From assembly GCA_013389115.1 (NCBI GenBank), contig JACADY010000021.1, positions 1 through 44,547 on the forward strand: DNA of 44,547 bases. The letters run 5' to 3'. The first letter of the stretch is position 1; each line of letters begins with the position of its first letter. The notes under the pieces were generated by a model. That model searched no databases, was not told where the DNA came from, and saw only the letters and a list, made by a program, of their open reading frames with translations. Shown in pieces: positions 24,824 to 34,101 of the stretch. Source of the stretch: Alphaproteobacteria bacterium. GTDB taxonomy: Bacteria > Pseudomonadota > Alphaproteobacteria > Micropepsales > Micropepsaceae. Both the position numbers and the translations under genes were made by a program.

Positions 24824-25915
24824 ATGAAAATCAACGGCCGGCACACACGCACGATCTGGCTGAACGCGGATGGGTGGAGCCTCACGGTCATCGACCAGAC
24901 GAAGCTGCCGCACCGCTTCGCGACCTTGACGCTCGACTCGATGACGGCGGCGGCGCAGGCGATCAAAACCATGACCGTGCGCGGCGCGCCGCTGATCGGC
25001 GCCACCGCCGCCTATGGGCTTTGCCTTGCCTTGCGCGAGGATGCATCGGACGAAGCGCTGGAGCGGGCCTATCATGTGCTTATCGAAACCCGGCCGACGG
25101 CGATCAATCTCAAGTGGGCGCTCGACGAAATGATGGCAGGGTTGCGCAATATTCCGCGTACGGAGCGTGTTGCCGCCGCCTATGCGCGCGCCGGGCAGAT
25201 CTGCGATCAGGATGTCGAGATCTGTCGCAGGATCGGCGAGAACGGCCTTGCGCTCATCCGCGCGGTGGCGGCGAAAAAGCCTGGGCAGCGCGTCAACGTT
25301 CTCACCCATTGCAATGCCGGATGGCTCGCCTGCATCGACTGGGGCACGGCGCTCGCGCCTATCTATATGGCACATGATGCGGGCATACCCGTGCATGTGT
25401 TCGTCGATGAGACGCGGCCGCGCAATCAGGGCGCCTCGCTCACGGCCTATGAGCTGGGCGCGCATGGTGTGCCCCATACGATCCTCGCGGACAATGCGGG
25501 CGGGCACTTTATGCAGGCAGGGCAGGTTGATCTGTGCATCGTCGGCACCGACCGGGTGACGGCGAACGGGGATGTCGCAAACAAGATCGGCACCTATCTC
25601 AAGGCCCTGGCGGCAAAGGATAATGGCGTGCCCTTCTATGTCGCCCTGCCGCATACGACCATCGACTGGACAATGCCGAAGGGCGTTGGCGTCATCCCGA
25701 TCGAGGAGCGCTCGGCGGCCGAGGTTCTCACAATGTCCGGGCGGCTCGCCGACGGCTCGGTCGCGGTCGTTGAGATCGCGGCGCCAGGCTCGCCGGCGGC
25801 CAATCCCGGCTTCGATGTCACGCCGGCGCGGCTCGTTACGGCCTTCATCACGGAGCGGGGCGTCGCGCCCGCTACCGCGGAGGGGCTTTTGTCTCTATAT
25901 CCTGAGCGGCGGTAG
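24824..25915 (+). CDS. mtnA: 5-methylthioribose-1-phosphate isomerase
   Basis: This 363-aa enzyme isomerises 5-methylthioribose-1-phosphate to 5-methylthioribulose-1-phosphate. It belongs to the eIF2B-like family. MTVRGAPLIGATAAYGL near the start and LTHCNAGWLACIDWGTALAPIY in the middle are family hallmarks. The active-site region VDETRPRNQGASLTAYEL and IVGTDRVTANGDVANKIGTY follow. The length is typical. It is the fourth gene of the salvage operon after mtnP, the cupin gene and apt. No mtnB, mtnC, mtnD or mtnK homologue is seen in the window, so the next step is left to another enzyme. Confidence 0.97.
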   Translation: MKINGRHTRTIWLNADGWSLTVIDQTKLPHRFATLTLDSMTAAAQAIKTMTVRGAPLIGATAAYGLCLALREDASDEALERAYHVLIETRPTAINLKWALDEMMAGLRNIPRTERVAAAYARAGQICDQDVEICRRIGENGLALIRAVAAKKPGQRVNVLTHCNAGWLACIDWGTALAPIYMAHDAGIPVHVFVDETRPRNQGASLTAYELGAHGVPHTILADNAGGHFMQAGQVDLCIVGTDRVTANGDVANKIGTYLKALAAKDNGVPFYVALPHTTIDWTMPKGVGVIPIEERSAAEVLTMSGRLADGSVAVVEIAAPGSPAANPGFDVTPARLVTAFITERGVAPATAEGLLSLYPERR

Positions 25916-25923
25916 ACGCTTGC

Positions 25924-26010
25924 CCCATCCTTCGAGACGCTCCTTCGCCTCACCCAGAGGTGCTGAAGCGCCTCGACGGGCGAGGCGACGGGTCGCCTCA
26001 GGATGAGGTT
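25924..26010. repeat. Dispersed CATCCTTCGAGAC...CTCAGGATGAG-type repeat
   Basis: The region has CCCATCCTTCGAG at its left and CCTCAGGATGAGG at its right, with internal GCCTC and GAGGC arms (CGCCT...AGGCG). A related element occurs at 29700-29744. It sits between mtnA and the aldolase fusion, ending 15 bp before the ATG. Confidence 0.7.
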
Positions 26011-26025
26011 TGGAAGGGTGTTGCC

Positions 26026-28083
26026 ATGAAATCTCTTTGGTCGGATGCGGATGCGAAGGACTTTGTCTCGCGCTATGCGCCCAAGGGCATTGCGGAAGAC
26101 CTCGCTTTGCGCGTCTACACGACACGGCTTTTGGGCGGCGATCCGCGCCTTGTGCTGCATGGCGGGGGCAATACCTCGGTCAAGACACGGATGACCGACA
26201 TCCTGGGCGACAGCGTCGAAGTCATTTGCATCAAGGGTTCGGGCTGGGACATGGGCCAGATCGAGCCGGCGGGCCTTCCGGCCGTGCGGCTGTCACCCTT
26301 GCGGCGCCTCCTTTCGCTGCCCGCGATGTCGGACGAGGAGATGGTCAATTATCAGCGCGTGAACCTGTTGGATGCGAGCGCGCCCAATCCTTCGGTCGAA
26401 ACGCTGCTGCACGCGTTCCTGCCGCATAAGTTCATTGATCACGTCCATTCGACCGCCGTGCTGTCGCTCGTCGATCAGCCGGACGGCGAGGCGATGGCGC
26501 GTGAGGTGTTCGGCGATCGGGTCGCCTATGTTCCCTATACGATCCCGGGCTTCGCGCTCGCCAAGAGCGTCGCCGCAGTCTATGAGCGCCATCCGCGCGT
26601 CGAGGGGCTGGTGCTCTTGCAGCACGGCATCTTCACCTTCGGCGACACGGCGCGCGAGGCCTATGAGCGCATGATCGCGTTCGTGACGATGGCAGAGGAG
26701 CGCCTGCAAAAGGGGCGCAAGCCGCTGCGGCCCGCGAGCCTGCCGCAGGGGCTTGCTGGGGTCGCCGATATTGCGCCGATCCTGCGCGGGCTTTGCGCGC
26801 TCTCCAACGACAAGGCGAGCGGCGCGGCGAAGCGGCAGATCCTCGATTTCCGGACGAGCCCTGCAATCCTCTCCTATGTGAACGGTGCGGAGTTGGAGCG
26901 CTATTCGCAGGTCGGCGTCGTCACGCCCGATCATACGATCCGTACCAAGAATTATCCGCTCATCGTGACCGCGCCAGTTTGCGGGAAGCTGGATGAATGG
27001 CGCAAGGCGTCGGCGGCGGCGGTCGAGGCCTATGTCGCGCGCTATCACGCGTATTTTGAGCGCCACAACAAACGCCACAACGGCGCGAAGGTGGAACTCG
27101 ATCCGATGCCGCGCGTGATCCTGGTGCCGGGCCTGGGGCTTTTCGGGCTTGGCGCCTCGGCTAAGGATGCGGCGATCGCCGCCGATATCGCGGAGAACAC
27201 GGTCGAGGTCATCACCGATGCGGAAGCGATCGGGCGCTATCAGTGCATCAGCGAAGACGACATGTTCGATGTCGAGTACTGGTCGCTCGAACAGGCCAAG
27301 CTCGGCAAGGGCGCGGAAAGACCGCTCGCGCGGCAGGTCGCAGTGATCACGGGCGGCGGCTCGGGCATCGGCGCGGCGACAGCGCGGGCCTTTGCCAAAG
27401 AAGGCGCGGAGGTGGCGGTGCTCGACCGCGATCTTGCGGCGGCGGAGGCGGTGGCGGCCAAGATCGGCGGCAAGGCGCTGGCGATTGCCTGCGACGTGAC
27501 GCAGGCCGGCGATGTGAGCGTCGCATTTGACCAGATCGCGGCCACCTTTGGCGGCGTCGATATTCTCGTCTCCAATGCAGGCGCGGCCTTCCAGGGGCGC
27601 ATCGGGCAGGTCGATGACATGGTCCTGCGCCAATCGTTCGAGCTGAATTTCTTCGCGCATCAAACCGTGGCGCAGACGGCGGCGCAGATCATGCTGGCGC
27701 AAGGCACCGGCGGGTGCCTGCTCTTCAACACCTCGAAACAGGCGGTCAATCCGGGCAAGGATTTCGGCCCTTATGGCCTGCCCAAGGCGGCGACGTTGTT
27801 CCTCGTCAAGCAATATGCGCTCGACCATGGGCGCGACGGGATTCGCGCCAATGCGGTCAACGCGGACCGGATCCGCTCAGGCCTGCTCACCGATGAGATG
27901 GTGGCGAGCCGGGCGAAGGCGCGGGGCGTGTCGGAGGCGGACTACATGTCCGGCAATCTGCTTGGACGTGAGGTGACGGCCGAAGATGTCGCGCAGGCGT
28001 TCCTGTTCCTCGCGCTGTCGCAAAAGACGAGTGCGGCGGTGCTTACCGTCGATGGCGGCAATATCGAGGCGAGCCTGCGCTGA
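26026..28083 (+). CDS. Bifunctional class II aldolase / short-chain dehydrogenase
   Basis: This 685-aa fusion has an N-terminal class II (AraD/FucA-type) aldolase domain, about residues 1-420, and an SDR domain, about 430-685. The aldolase half shows HGGGNTSVKTRMTD, a likely zinc pair in FIDHVHSTAV, and LLQHGIFTFGD. The SDR half shows TGGGSGIG, NAG and a YGLPK active-site motif, with NTSKQ before it. The family includes RhaD-type rhamnulose-1-phosphate aldolase/lactaldehyde dehydrogenases. No rhamnose gene is nearby; it follows mtnA, which suggests it cleaves methylthioribulose-1-phosphate to DHAP and converts the methylthioacetaldehyde. A GGAAGG lies upstream of the ATG at 26026. Confidence 0.9.
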   Translation: MKSLWSDADAKDFVSRYAPKGIAEDLALRVYTTRLLGGDPRLVLHGGGNTSVKTRMTDILGDSVEVICIKGSGWDMGQIEPAGLPAVRLSPLRRLLSLPAMSDEEMVNYQRVNLLDASAPNPSVETLLHAFLPHKFIDHVHSTAVLSLVDQPDGEAMAREVFGDRVAYVPYTIPGFALAKSVAAVYERHPRVEGLVLLQHGIFTFGDTAREAYERMIAFVTMAEERLQKGRKPLRPASLPQGLAGVADIAPILRGLCALSNDKASGAAKRQILDFRTSPAILSYVNGAELERYSQVGVVTPDHTIRTKNYPLIVTAPVCGKLDEWRKASAAAVEAYVARYHAYFERHNKRHNGAKVELDPMPRVILVPGLGLFGLGASAKDAAIAADIAENTVEVITDAEAIGRYQCISEDDMFDVEYWSLEQAKLGKGAERPLARQVAVITGGGSGIGAATARAFAKEGAEVAVLDRDLAAAEAVAAKIGGKALAIACDVTQAGDVSVAFDQIAATFGGVDILVSNAGAAFQGRIGQVDDMVLRQSFELNFFAHQTVAQTAAQIMLAQGTGGCLLFNTSKQAVNPGKDFGPYGLPKAATLFLVKQYALDHGRDGIRANAVNADRIRSGLLTDEMVASRAKARGVSEADYMSGNLLGREVTAEDVAQAFLFLALSQKTSAAVLTVDGGNIEASLR

Positions 28084-28134
28084 CGCTGGGTCAGTTGATC
28101 GACATCAAGCGAGCGTTCTGCCGCTCCCATAAGG

Positions 28135-28148
28135 TGACGCTTGCGTCA
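28135..28148. promoter_or_regulatory. TGACGC-N2-GCGTCA dyad upstream of P450
   Basis: A perfect 6-bp inverted repeat with a TT spacer lies 56 bp before the P450 start and 51 bp after the aldolase stop. A second hairpin (GGTCGGGC/GCCCGAACC, 28157-28180) lies between it and the start. It has the form of a repressor or activator site; no adjacent regulator gene is present. Confidence 0.4.
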
Positions 28149-28204
28149 TTTAAGCTGGTCGGGCTTCGTACGCCCGAACCACAATAAAAATGGGAGTGAA
28201 GCCG

Positions 28205-29479
28205 ATGATCATACCGACCGAAGTCGCGCAATCCGTCGCCGACCCCAAGGCCTATGCGGATGACAAGCGCGCGCACGATGCCTTCACCTGGCTGAGGAAA
28301 AACATGCCGCTCGGCCGGGCAGAGCTCGACCTGTTCGACCCTTTCTGGGTGGTGAGCAAGCACGCTGACATCCTGGAAATCGAGCGGCAGAACGAGCTTT
28401 TCCACAATGGGGATCGCGCCAGCGTGCTGACCCCCAAAGAGGCGGACCGCAAAGTGCGGGAGATGATGGGCGGCTCGCCCCACCTCGTGCGTTCGCTCGT
28501 GCAGATGGACAATCCCGATCATATGAAATACCGCCGCCTGACCCAGGCGTGGTTTCTGCCGCAGAACATCAAGAAGCTGGAAAACCGCATCCGCGAAATC
28601 GCGCGAAGCTTCATCGATCGCATGGAGGACAAGGGCGGCGCTTGTGATTTCGCGCGGGACATCGCGTTCCTCTATCCGCTGCACGTGATCATGGAGATCT
28701 TGGGGGTGCCCGAAGTCGATGAGCCGATGATGCTGAAGCTCACGCAGGAGCTGTTCGGTTCGGCCGACCCGGAGCTCAACAGAAACAAGAAGGCGGTCGA
28801 TGATGTTGCCGCCAACGTCAATGCCGTCGCGGCAACGGTCGCCGAGTTCATTGCCTATTTCAACAAGATGACCGCCGACCGGCGGGCGAATCCCCGCGAT
28901 GACGTGGCCTCGGTGATCGCGAATGGCGAGATAGACGGCAAGCCGCTCGGCGAACTGGAGGCGATGTCCTACTACATCATCGTCGCGACTGCGGGACATG
29001 ACACGACGTCGAACACGACCGCAGGCGGGATGTGGGCGCTTGCGGAGAGTCCTTCGGAATTCGCAAAGCTGAAAGCGAATGCCGAGCTCATTCCGTTGTA
29101 CTTGGAAGAATCGATCCGCTGGGTGACACCGGTGAAGCACTTCATGCGCACGGCAACGGCGGATGCGACCGTCCGTGGGCAGAAGATCGCCAAGGGTGAT
29201 TGGATGATGCTCTCTTATCCATCGGGCAATCGCGACGAAGAGGTGTTCGAGGAACCCTTCAAGTTTAAGGTGGATCGCTCACCCAACAAGCACATCGCAT
29301 TTGGCTATGGCGCGCATGTGTGTCTTGGCCAGCATTTGGGCCGGATGGAAATGCGGATCCTTTGGGAAGAGCTTTTGCCGCGCCTCAAATCCGTCGAACT
29401 CAACGGCAAGCCGCGATGGATGGAAGCGAATTTTGTCTGCGGGCCAAAGACGGTTCCCATCCGCTACACCATGCATTGA
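28205..29479 (+). CDS. Cytochrome P450 monooxygenase
   Basis: This 424-aa soluble bacterial P450 should hydroxylate an organic substrate with O2. The I-helix motif AGHDTTS is at about residues 263-269. The K-helix ExxR lies in EESIRW. The haem-binding loop is [15 protein letters not shown] with the thiolate Cys373. The ATG at 28205 is preferred over the one at 28190, because GGGAG lies 8 nt before it. The sequence resembles class I P450s of the broad CYP125/CYP142/linalool-hydroxylase type, but subfamily and substrate cannot be settled. A rubredoxin gene follows 13 bp downstream, possibly as its electron donor. Confidence 0.94.
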   Translation: MIIPTEVAQSVADPKAYADDKRAHDAFTWLRKNMPLGRAELDLFDPFWVVSKHADILEIERQNELFHNGDRASVLTPKEADRKVREMMGGSPHLVRSLVQMDNPDHMKYRRLTQAWFLPQNIKKLENRIREIARSFIDRMEDKGGACDFARDIAFLYPLHVIMEILGVPEVDEPMMLKLTQELFGSADPELNRNKKAVDDVAANVNAVAATVAEFIAYFNKMTADRRANPRDDVASVIANGEIDGKPLGELEAMSYYIIVATAGHDTTSNTTAGGMWALAESPSEFAKLKANAELIPLYLEESIRWVTPVKHFMRTATADATVRGQKIAKGDWMMLSYPSGNRDEEVFEEPFKFKVDRSPNKHIAFGYGAHVCLGQHLGRMEMRILWEELLPRLKSVELNGKPRWMEANFVCGPKTVPIRYTMH

Positions 29480-29492
29480 GGGGAGGCCCGCC

Positions 29493-29669
29493 ATGGCCGA
29501 ACCCTTCAAGGTGTGGCAGTGCTCGAATTGTGGATTTCTCTACTACGAGGCCAAGGGGCTCCCCGAAGAAGGCATTCCACCCGGCACACGCTGGGCCGAT
29601 GTGCCGGAGGGCTTTGAGTGTCCGCTTTGCGGCTTTGCGAAGCGGGATTTCGAGATGGTGGAGGTTTGA
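29493..29669 (+). CDS. Rubredoxin
   Basis: This 58-aa iron-only electron carrier has the two CxxC pairs that bind one Fe: Cys10/Cys13 (CSNCG) and Cys43/Cys46 (CPLCGF). The length is typical for rubredoxins; the 29-residue spacing between the pairs fits too. A GGGGAGG Shine-Dalgarno precedes the ATG. Since it follows the P450 gene by 13 bp, it is very likely co-transcribed with it. Bacterial P450s usually use ferredoxins, so a rubredoxin partner would be unusual; it may instead serve another enzyme such as an alkane hydroxylase. Confidence 0.95.
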   Translation: MAEPFKVWQCSNCGFLYYEAKGLPEEGIPPGTRWADVPEGFECPLCGFAKRDFEMVEV

Positions 29670-29699
29670 GGGTTTCGGGAAGAGGGGTGCCGGCGGCCT

Positions 29700-29744
29700 C
29701 CTCATCCTTCGCGGCTCGCGAAGTGCTCGCGCCTCAGGATGAGG
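29700..29744. repeat. CCTCATCCT...AGGATGAGG dispersed repeat, second copy
   Basis: CCTCATCCT (29700-29708) and AGGATGAGG (29736-29744) are perfect inverted copies, with internal TCGCG/CGCGA-type pairing. It follows rubredoxin by 30 bp and precedes the convergent dienelactone hydrolase end; it may act as a bidirectional terminator. Confidence 0.7.
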
Positions 29745-29778
29745 TTCGTTGGCTCCCTTCCCTTGGACGGGGGAGGGG

Positions 29779-30453
29779 CTACGCGTTGGCGAACAAGGCC
29801 AGCGTCCGCTCACGTGCGAGGCGGGACGATGGTTCGTGATAATCCGTGCGCCGGTCGGAATTGAAGCCGTGACCCGCCTCATAGACATGGACGGGCACAT
29901 GGGGACGCGCGGCTTTGATCGCCTCCACCAGCTCCATCGGGATCGAATGGTCGGTGCGGCCGAAATGGAGAATGATGGGGCATCGCGGCGCCTCGTGCAC
30001 ATGCTCGGCAATGAGGCGGCCGTAATAGCCGGCGGCGGCGGTGAGCCCCCTGCAACGGCATGCCGCGACCCAGGTGACGCTGCCCCCATAGCAATAACCA
30101 GTCATGAAGACCTTCTCATTACCCTTTGCGCGCAGCCAATCGATGCAAAGCTGCATATCGGCGATCGATGTCTCCATCTTGTGGGCGTCGCGCAGCCTCA
30201 GCGCGGCGGCGATGCCTTCTTGGGTATAGTCTGCCTCAAAGCCCTTGTGCTGACGGTCGTAGAGGGAGGGGGCGATGACGTCATAGCCCTCACGCGCAAA
30301 TCCGTCGCACAGTTCGCGAATATGATCGGTTACGCCGAAGATTTCCTGAACGAGGACAAGCCCGCCCTTGCGCTGGCCCAAAGGCTCCACGTGATAGGCG
30401 GTGATCGTCGCGCCATCGGTGGTGATCAGGTCGCGCATCGTTCCGTCCGGCAT
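29779..30453 (-). CDS. Dienelactone hydrolase family protein
   Basis: This 224-aa alpha/beta-hydrolase of the DLH family hydrolyses lactones or esters. The Cys nucleophile lies in FMTGYCYGGSVTW, the Asp in HFGRTDHSIP, and the His in YEAGHGFNSDRR, which gives the expected Cys-Asp-His triad. VLVQEIFGVTDHIRELCDGFAREGYDVIAPSLYD is a clear DLH start. The ATG at 30453 has AAGGTGG upstream; a GTG at 30462 is an alternative. It lies 13 bp after ychF on the same strand, but its physiological substrate is unknown. There is no signal peptide. Confidence 0.93.
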   Translation of the reverse strand: MPDGTMRDLITTDGATITAYHVEPLGQRKGGLVLVQEIFGVTDHIRELCDGFAREGYDVIAPSLYDRQHKGFEADYTQEGIAAALRLRDAHKMETSIADMQLCIDWLRAKGNEKVFMTGYCYGGSVTWVAACRCRGLTAAAGYYGRLIAEHVHEAPRCPIILHFGRTDHSIPMELVEAIKAARPHVPVHVYEAGHGFNSDRRTDYHEPSSRLARERTLALFANA

Positions 30454-30466
30454 GGCCGCCACCTTC

Positions 30467-31564
30467 TTAGGTGTTAAACCGGAACAGCATCACATCGCCG
30501 TCTGCAACGACATAGTCCTTTCCCTCAAGGCGCATCTTGCCGGCATCCTTGGCGCCCACTTCTCCCTTGAAGGCGATGTAGTCCCCGAAGGCGGTCGTTT
30601 CGGCGCGGATGAAGCCCTTTTCAAAATCGGTATGAATGACGCCCGCGGCGCCGGGGGCCTTTGTGCCGCGCGCGATCGTCCAGGCGCGCGCTTCCTTCGG
30701 ACCGACGGTGAAGTAGGTGATCAATCCCAACAGTGCATAGGCGGCGCGAATGAGGCGATTGAGGCTCGGCTCGGCAAGACCCACGGCCTCAAGAAAGTCC
30801 GAACGCTCGGCCGCGGGCAATTGCGCCAGCTCCGCCTCGATCTTGGCCGAAATGACAACCGTTCCTGCGCCTTGCGCCTTGGCATAGTCCTCGACGCGGC
30901 GGGACTGCGCATTGCCGGTTGCGGCCGCGCCTTCCTCCACATTGCAAACGAAAAGCACGGGCTTACCCGTCAGCAGCATCAATTGCCGGAAGGGTTCCAC
31001 CTCCTCGGGCTGAAGCGTGGCGAGGCGGGCGGGCTTGCCCTCGCGCAGGAGATCGAGCGCCTTCGTCATCAGCGCGACCTGCTCCTTTGCCTCCTTGTCG
31101 CCAGACTTCGCCTTCTTCTCCAAAGGCTGGATGCGGCGCTCGAGGCTTTCAAGGTCGGCGAGCATCAACTCGGTCTCGACCGTTTCGGCATCGGCGATAG
31201 GGTCGATGCGCCCCTCGACATGGGTGATGTCGCCGTCCTCAAAACAGCGCAAAACATGAATGATCGCGTCGACCTCGCGGATATTGGCCAGGAACTGGTT
31301 GCCAAGGCCTTCGCCCTTGGAGGCGCCGCGCACGAGGCCCGCGATATCGACAAAGGTGATGCGCGCGGGGACGAGAGATTGCGACTTGCCGATCGCGGCC
31401 AGCGCTTCAAGGCGCGGATCGGGCACGGCCACATCGCCCACATTGGGCTCGATCGTGCAGAAGGGATAATTCGCCGCCTGCGCCGCCGCCGTCTCGGTCA
31501 GCGCGTTGAAGAGCGTGGACTTGCCGACATTGGGCAATCCGACGATCCCGCATTTGATGCCCAT
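30467..31564 (-). CDS. ychF: Redox-regulated ATPase YchF (OLA1 family)
   Basis: This 365-aa P-loop protein of the Obg family prefers ATP over GTP and associates with ribosomes. G1 is [15 protein letters not shown] near the N-terminus. [22 protein letters not shown] contains G3. A coiled-coil insertion ([15 protein letters not shown]) and the C-terminal TGS-like region ([17 protein letters not shown]...[13 protein letters not shown]) complete the family pattern. The usual length is about 365 aa. It starts 1 bp after the pth stop, so the two are co-transcribed, as in many alphaproteobacteria. Confidence 0.97.
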   Translation of the reverse strand: MGIKCGIVGLPNVGKSTLFNALTETAAAQAANYPFCTIEPNVGDVAVPDPRLEALAAIGKSQSLVPARITFVDIAGLVRGASKGEGLGNQFLANIREVDAIIHVLRCFEDGDITHVEGRIDPIADAETVETELMLADLESLERRIQPLEKKAKSGDKEAKEQVALMTKALDLLREGKPARLATLQPEEVEPFRQLMLLTGKPVLFVCNVEEGAAATGNAQSRRVEDYAKAQGAGTVVISAKIEAELAQLPAAERSDFLEAVGLAEPSLNRLIRAAYALLGLITYFTVGPKEARAWTIARGTKAPGAAGVIHTDFEKGFIRAETTAFGDYIAFKGEVGAKDAGKMRLEGKDYVVADGDVMLFRFNT

Positions 31565-31565
31565 C

Positions 31566-32171
31566 TCAGCTCTCCTTCGGCTTTGTCTCTTTGGCGGCGC
31601 GCGCCGGTTGGGTCAAAAGCGCAATGCCGTTCATCACGCCCATGTCATCGCCCTTGGCAAGAAGCGGCGCCGTTTTCACCAGCGCTTCGATGAGCGGTGC
31701 CAGCCAGACCTGATCCGCCTTCGAGAAATCATGGAGCGCATAGGACTGCACCAGTTCCTTTGCACCAGGATGACCGATGCCGATGCGGACCCTGCGATAG
31801 CCCGGACCCAGCGCCGCCGTGATGGAGCGAAGCCCGTTGTGGCCCGCATCGCCGCCGCCCGCCTTCACCTTCAGTTTTCCCGGCGCAAGATCAAGCTCAT
31901 CGTGGATGACGACGAGGCTTGAGAGCGGGATCTTGTAGAATTGCACTGCCTCGATCACGGCGCGGCCGCTGTCGTTCATGTAGGTTTGCGGCTTCATCGC
32001 CAAGACCTTCGTGCCGGCGATGGTGCCTTCGGCCAGCTCGGCATGGAACTTCTTGCGCCAAGGGCCAAAGTCATAGGCGCGCGCGATGGCGTCGATCACC
32101 ATGAAGCCGACATTGTGGCGGTGGCCGGCATAGGAAGGACCGGGATTGCCGAGGCCCACGAGCAGGAGCAT
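31566..32171 (-). CDS. pth: Peptidyl-tRNA hydrolase
   Basis: This 201-aa enzyme recycles peptidyl-tRNAs that drop off the ribosome. The N-terminal LVGLGNPGPSYAGHRHNVGFMVID is a Pth signature and contains the catalytic histidine. QTYMNDSGRAV and VIHDELDLAPGKLKVKAGGGDAGHNGLRSI with RVRIGIGHPG complete the active site. The C-terminal tail (residues about 186-201) is short and lysine-rich. It lies between rplY (70 bp upstream) and ychF (1 bp downstream), the usual rplY-pth-ychF order. Confidence 0.97.
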   Translation of the reverse strand: MLLLVGLGNPGPSYAGHRHNVGFMVIDAIARAYDFGPWRKKFHAELAEGTIAGTKVLAMKPQTYMNDSGRAVIEAVQFYKIPLSSLVVIHDELDLAPGKLKVKAGGGDAGHNGLRSITAALGPGYRRVRIGIGHPGAKELVQSYALHDFSKADQVWLAPLIEALVKTAPLLAKGDDMGVMNGIALLTQPARAAKETKPKES

Positions 32172-32241
32172 GGCGCGGCAATCCCTTGTTCAGGTCCTTG
32201 ATGGTTCCCCTCGCGGCAAGGAGGCGGTGAAGGGCCGGTGG

Positions 32242-32907
32242 TTACTTCTTGGCCGGAGCCGCCTTTTTGTCGCCCGCAGCTGGAGCCGCCGCGGCAGGCG
32301 CCGCCGCAGCCGCCGCCTCGGCGCGCTTTTCTTCCGCATAGCCGGAGGGCGGGGCGATCGTCGCGATCGTGAAGTCACGGCTCTGAATGACGGGCGTGAC
32401 ACCCTCGGGCAGGGCGAAGGCGGAGATGTGCATCGATTCGTTGATCTCCATCTTGGAGAGATCGCCCTCGATGAATTCAGGAATGTTGTCGGCGGGGCAG
32501 AAGAACTCCACCTCGTGGCGCACGACGTTCAGAACGCCGCCGCGCTTCAGACCGGGCGACACGTCGTGACCCTTGAAGCGCACGGGCACCTTCAAGCGAA
32601 CGACCGCGCCTTCCTCGAGGCGCATGAAATCGGCGTGGATCGGGCGGTCGGTCACGGGGTCGAGCTGAACCTCGCGGGGGAGAACGCGCTGCTCGCGCCC
32701 CTCAAGGTCAAGAACGACCAGCATCGAGGTGAAGCGGCCCGTGTTGACAAGGCCGGTGAGCTGCTTCGCGTCGACCGCGATGGGCTCGTTGGCCTTTTCT
32801 CCCCCGTAGAGGATGCCGGGGATCTTGCCATCGCGGCGGACGGCGCGGGCGGCACCCGTGCCGGTGCCGGGGCGGGTATAGGCTGACAGTTTCTTGATCT
32901 CGGCCAT
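32242..32907 (-). CDS. rplY: 50S ribosomal protein L25/general stress protein Ctc
   Basis: This 221-aa protein is the long, two-domain (CTC) form of L25 that binds 5S rRNA. The N-terminal RGTGAARAVRRDGKIPGILYGGE is the L25 core, and the second domain carries PVRFKGHDVSPGLKRGGVLNVVRHEVEFFCPADNIP, the TL5/CTC type. It ends with an alanine- and lysine-rich tail of low complexity, common in alphaproteobacteria. The ATG at 32907 gives the normal MAEIKKLSA start. It lies 99 bp after prs, probably with its own promoter. Confidence 0.95.
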   Translation of the reverse strand: MAEIKKLSAYTRPGTGTGAARAVRRDGKIPGILYGGEKANEPIAVDAKQLTGLVNTGRFTSMLVVLDLEGREQRVLPREVQLDPVTDRPIHADFMRLEEGAVVRLKVPVRFKGHDVSPGLKRGGVLNVVRHEVEFFCPADNIPEFIEGDLSKMEINESMHISAFALPEGVTPVIQSRDFTIATIAPPSGYAEEKRAEAAAAAAPAAAAPAAGDKKAAPAKK

Positions 32908-33006
32908 GGCGTCTTTCCGTTACTTCCGAGTGGTTGATCGAAGGGGCGCGTTCTAGCGGATGGAAGGCGGGCGCGCAAGTTCCGGCGCGGCAACAGGCCT
33001 TCAGCG

Positions 33007-33939
<933 letters not shown>

Positions 33940-34101
33940 GATTCCAGCGCCCAGTTCTTGCCGAAATAAATGCGTGCGCCCGCCGCCGCTTCAGTAACCT
34001 TGCTGCGACAGAAGCCTGCCTCGCCCGATGACAGATTATTGACGTCCGCGAGGCGTATCTATCAAGTCGTTTTCGCACATGCAAACAGAGTCTGCGCGGG
34101 A

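Noticed and set aside
26293-27828. 511-aa minus-strand open frame opposite the aldolase/SDR fusion
   Set aside because: Arginine- and histidine-rich shadow of a gene with clear domains on the plus strand.
33940-34101. Small RNA or tRNA in the prs leader
   Set aside because: No cloverleaf or terminator is visible; it is probably a promoter region for prs.
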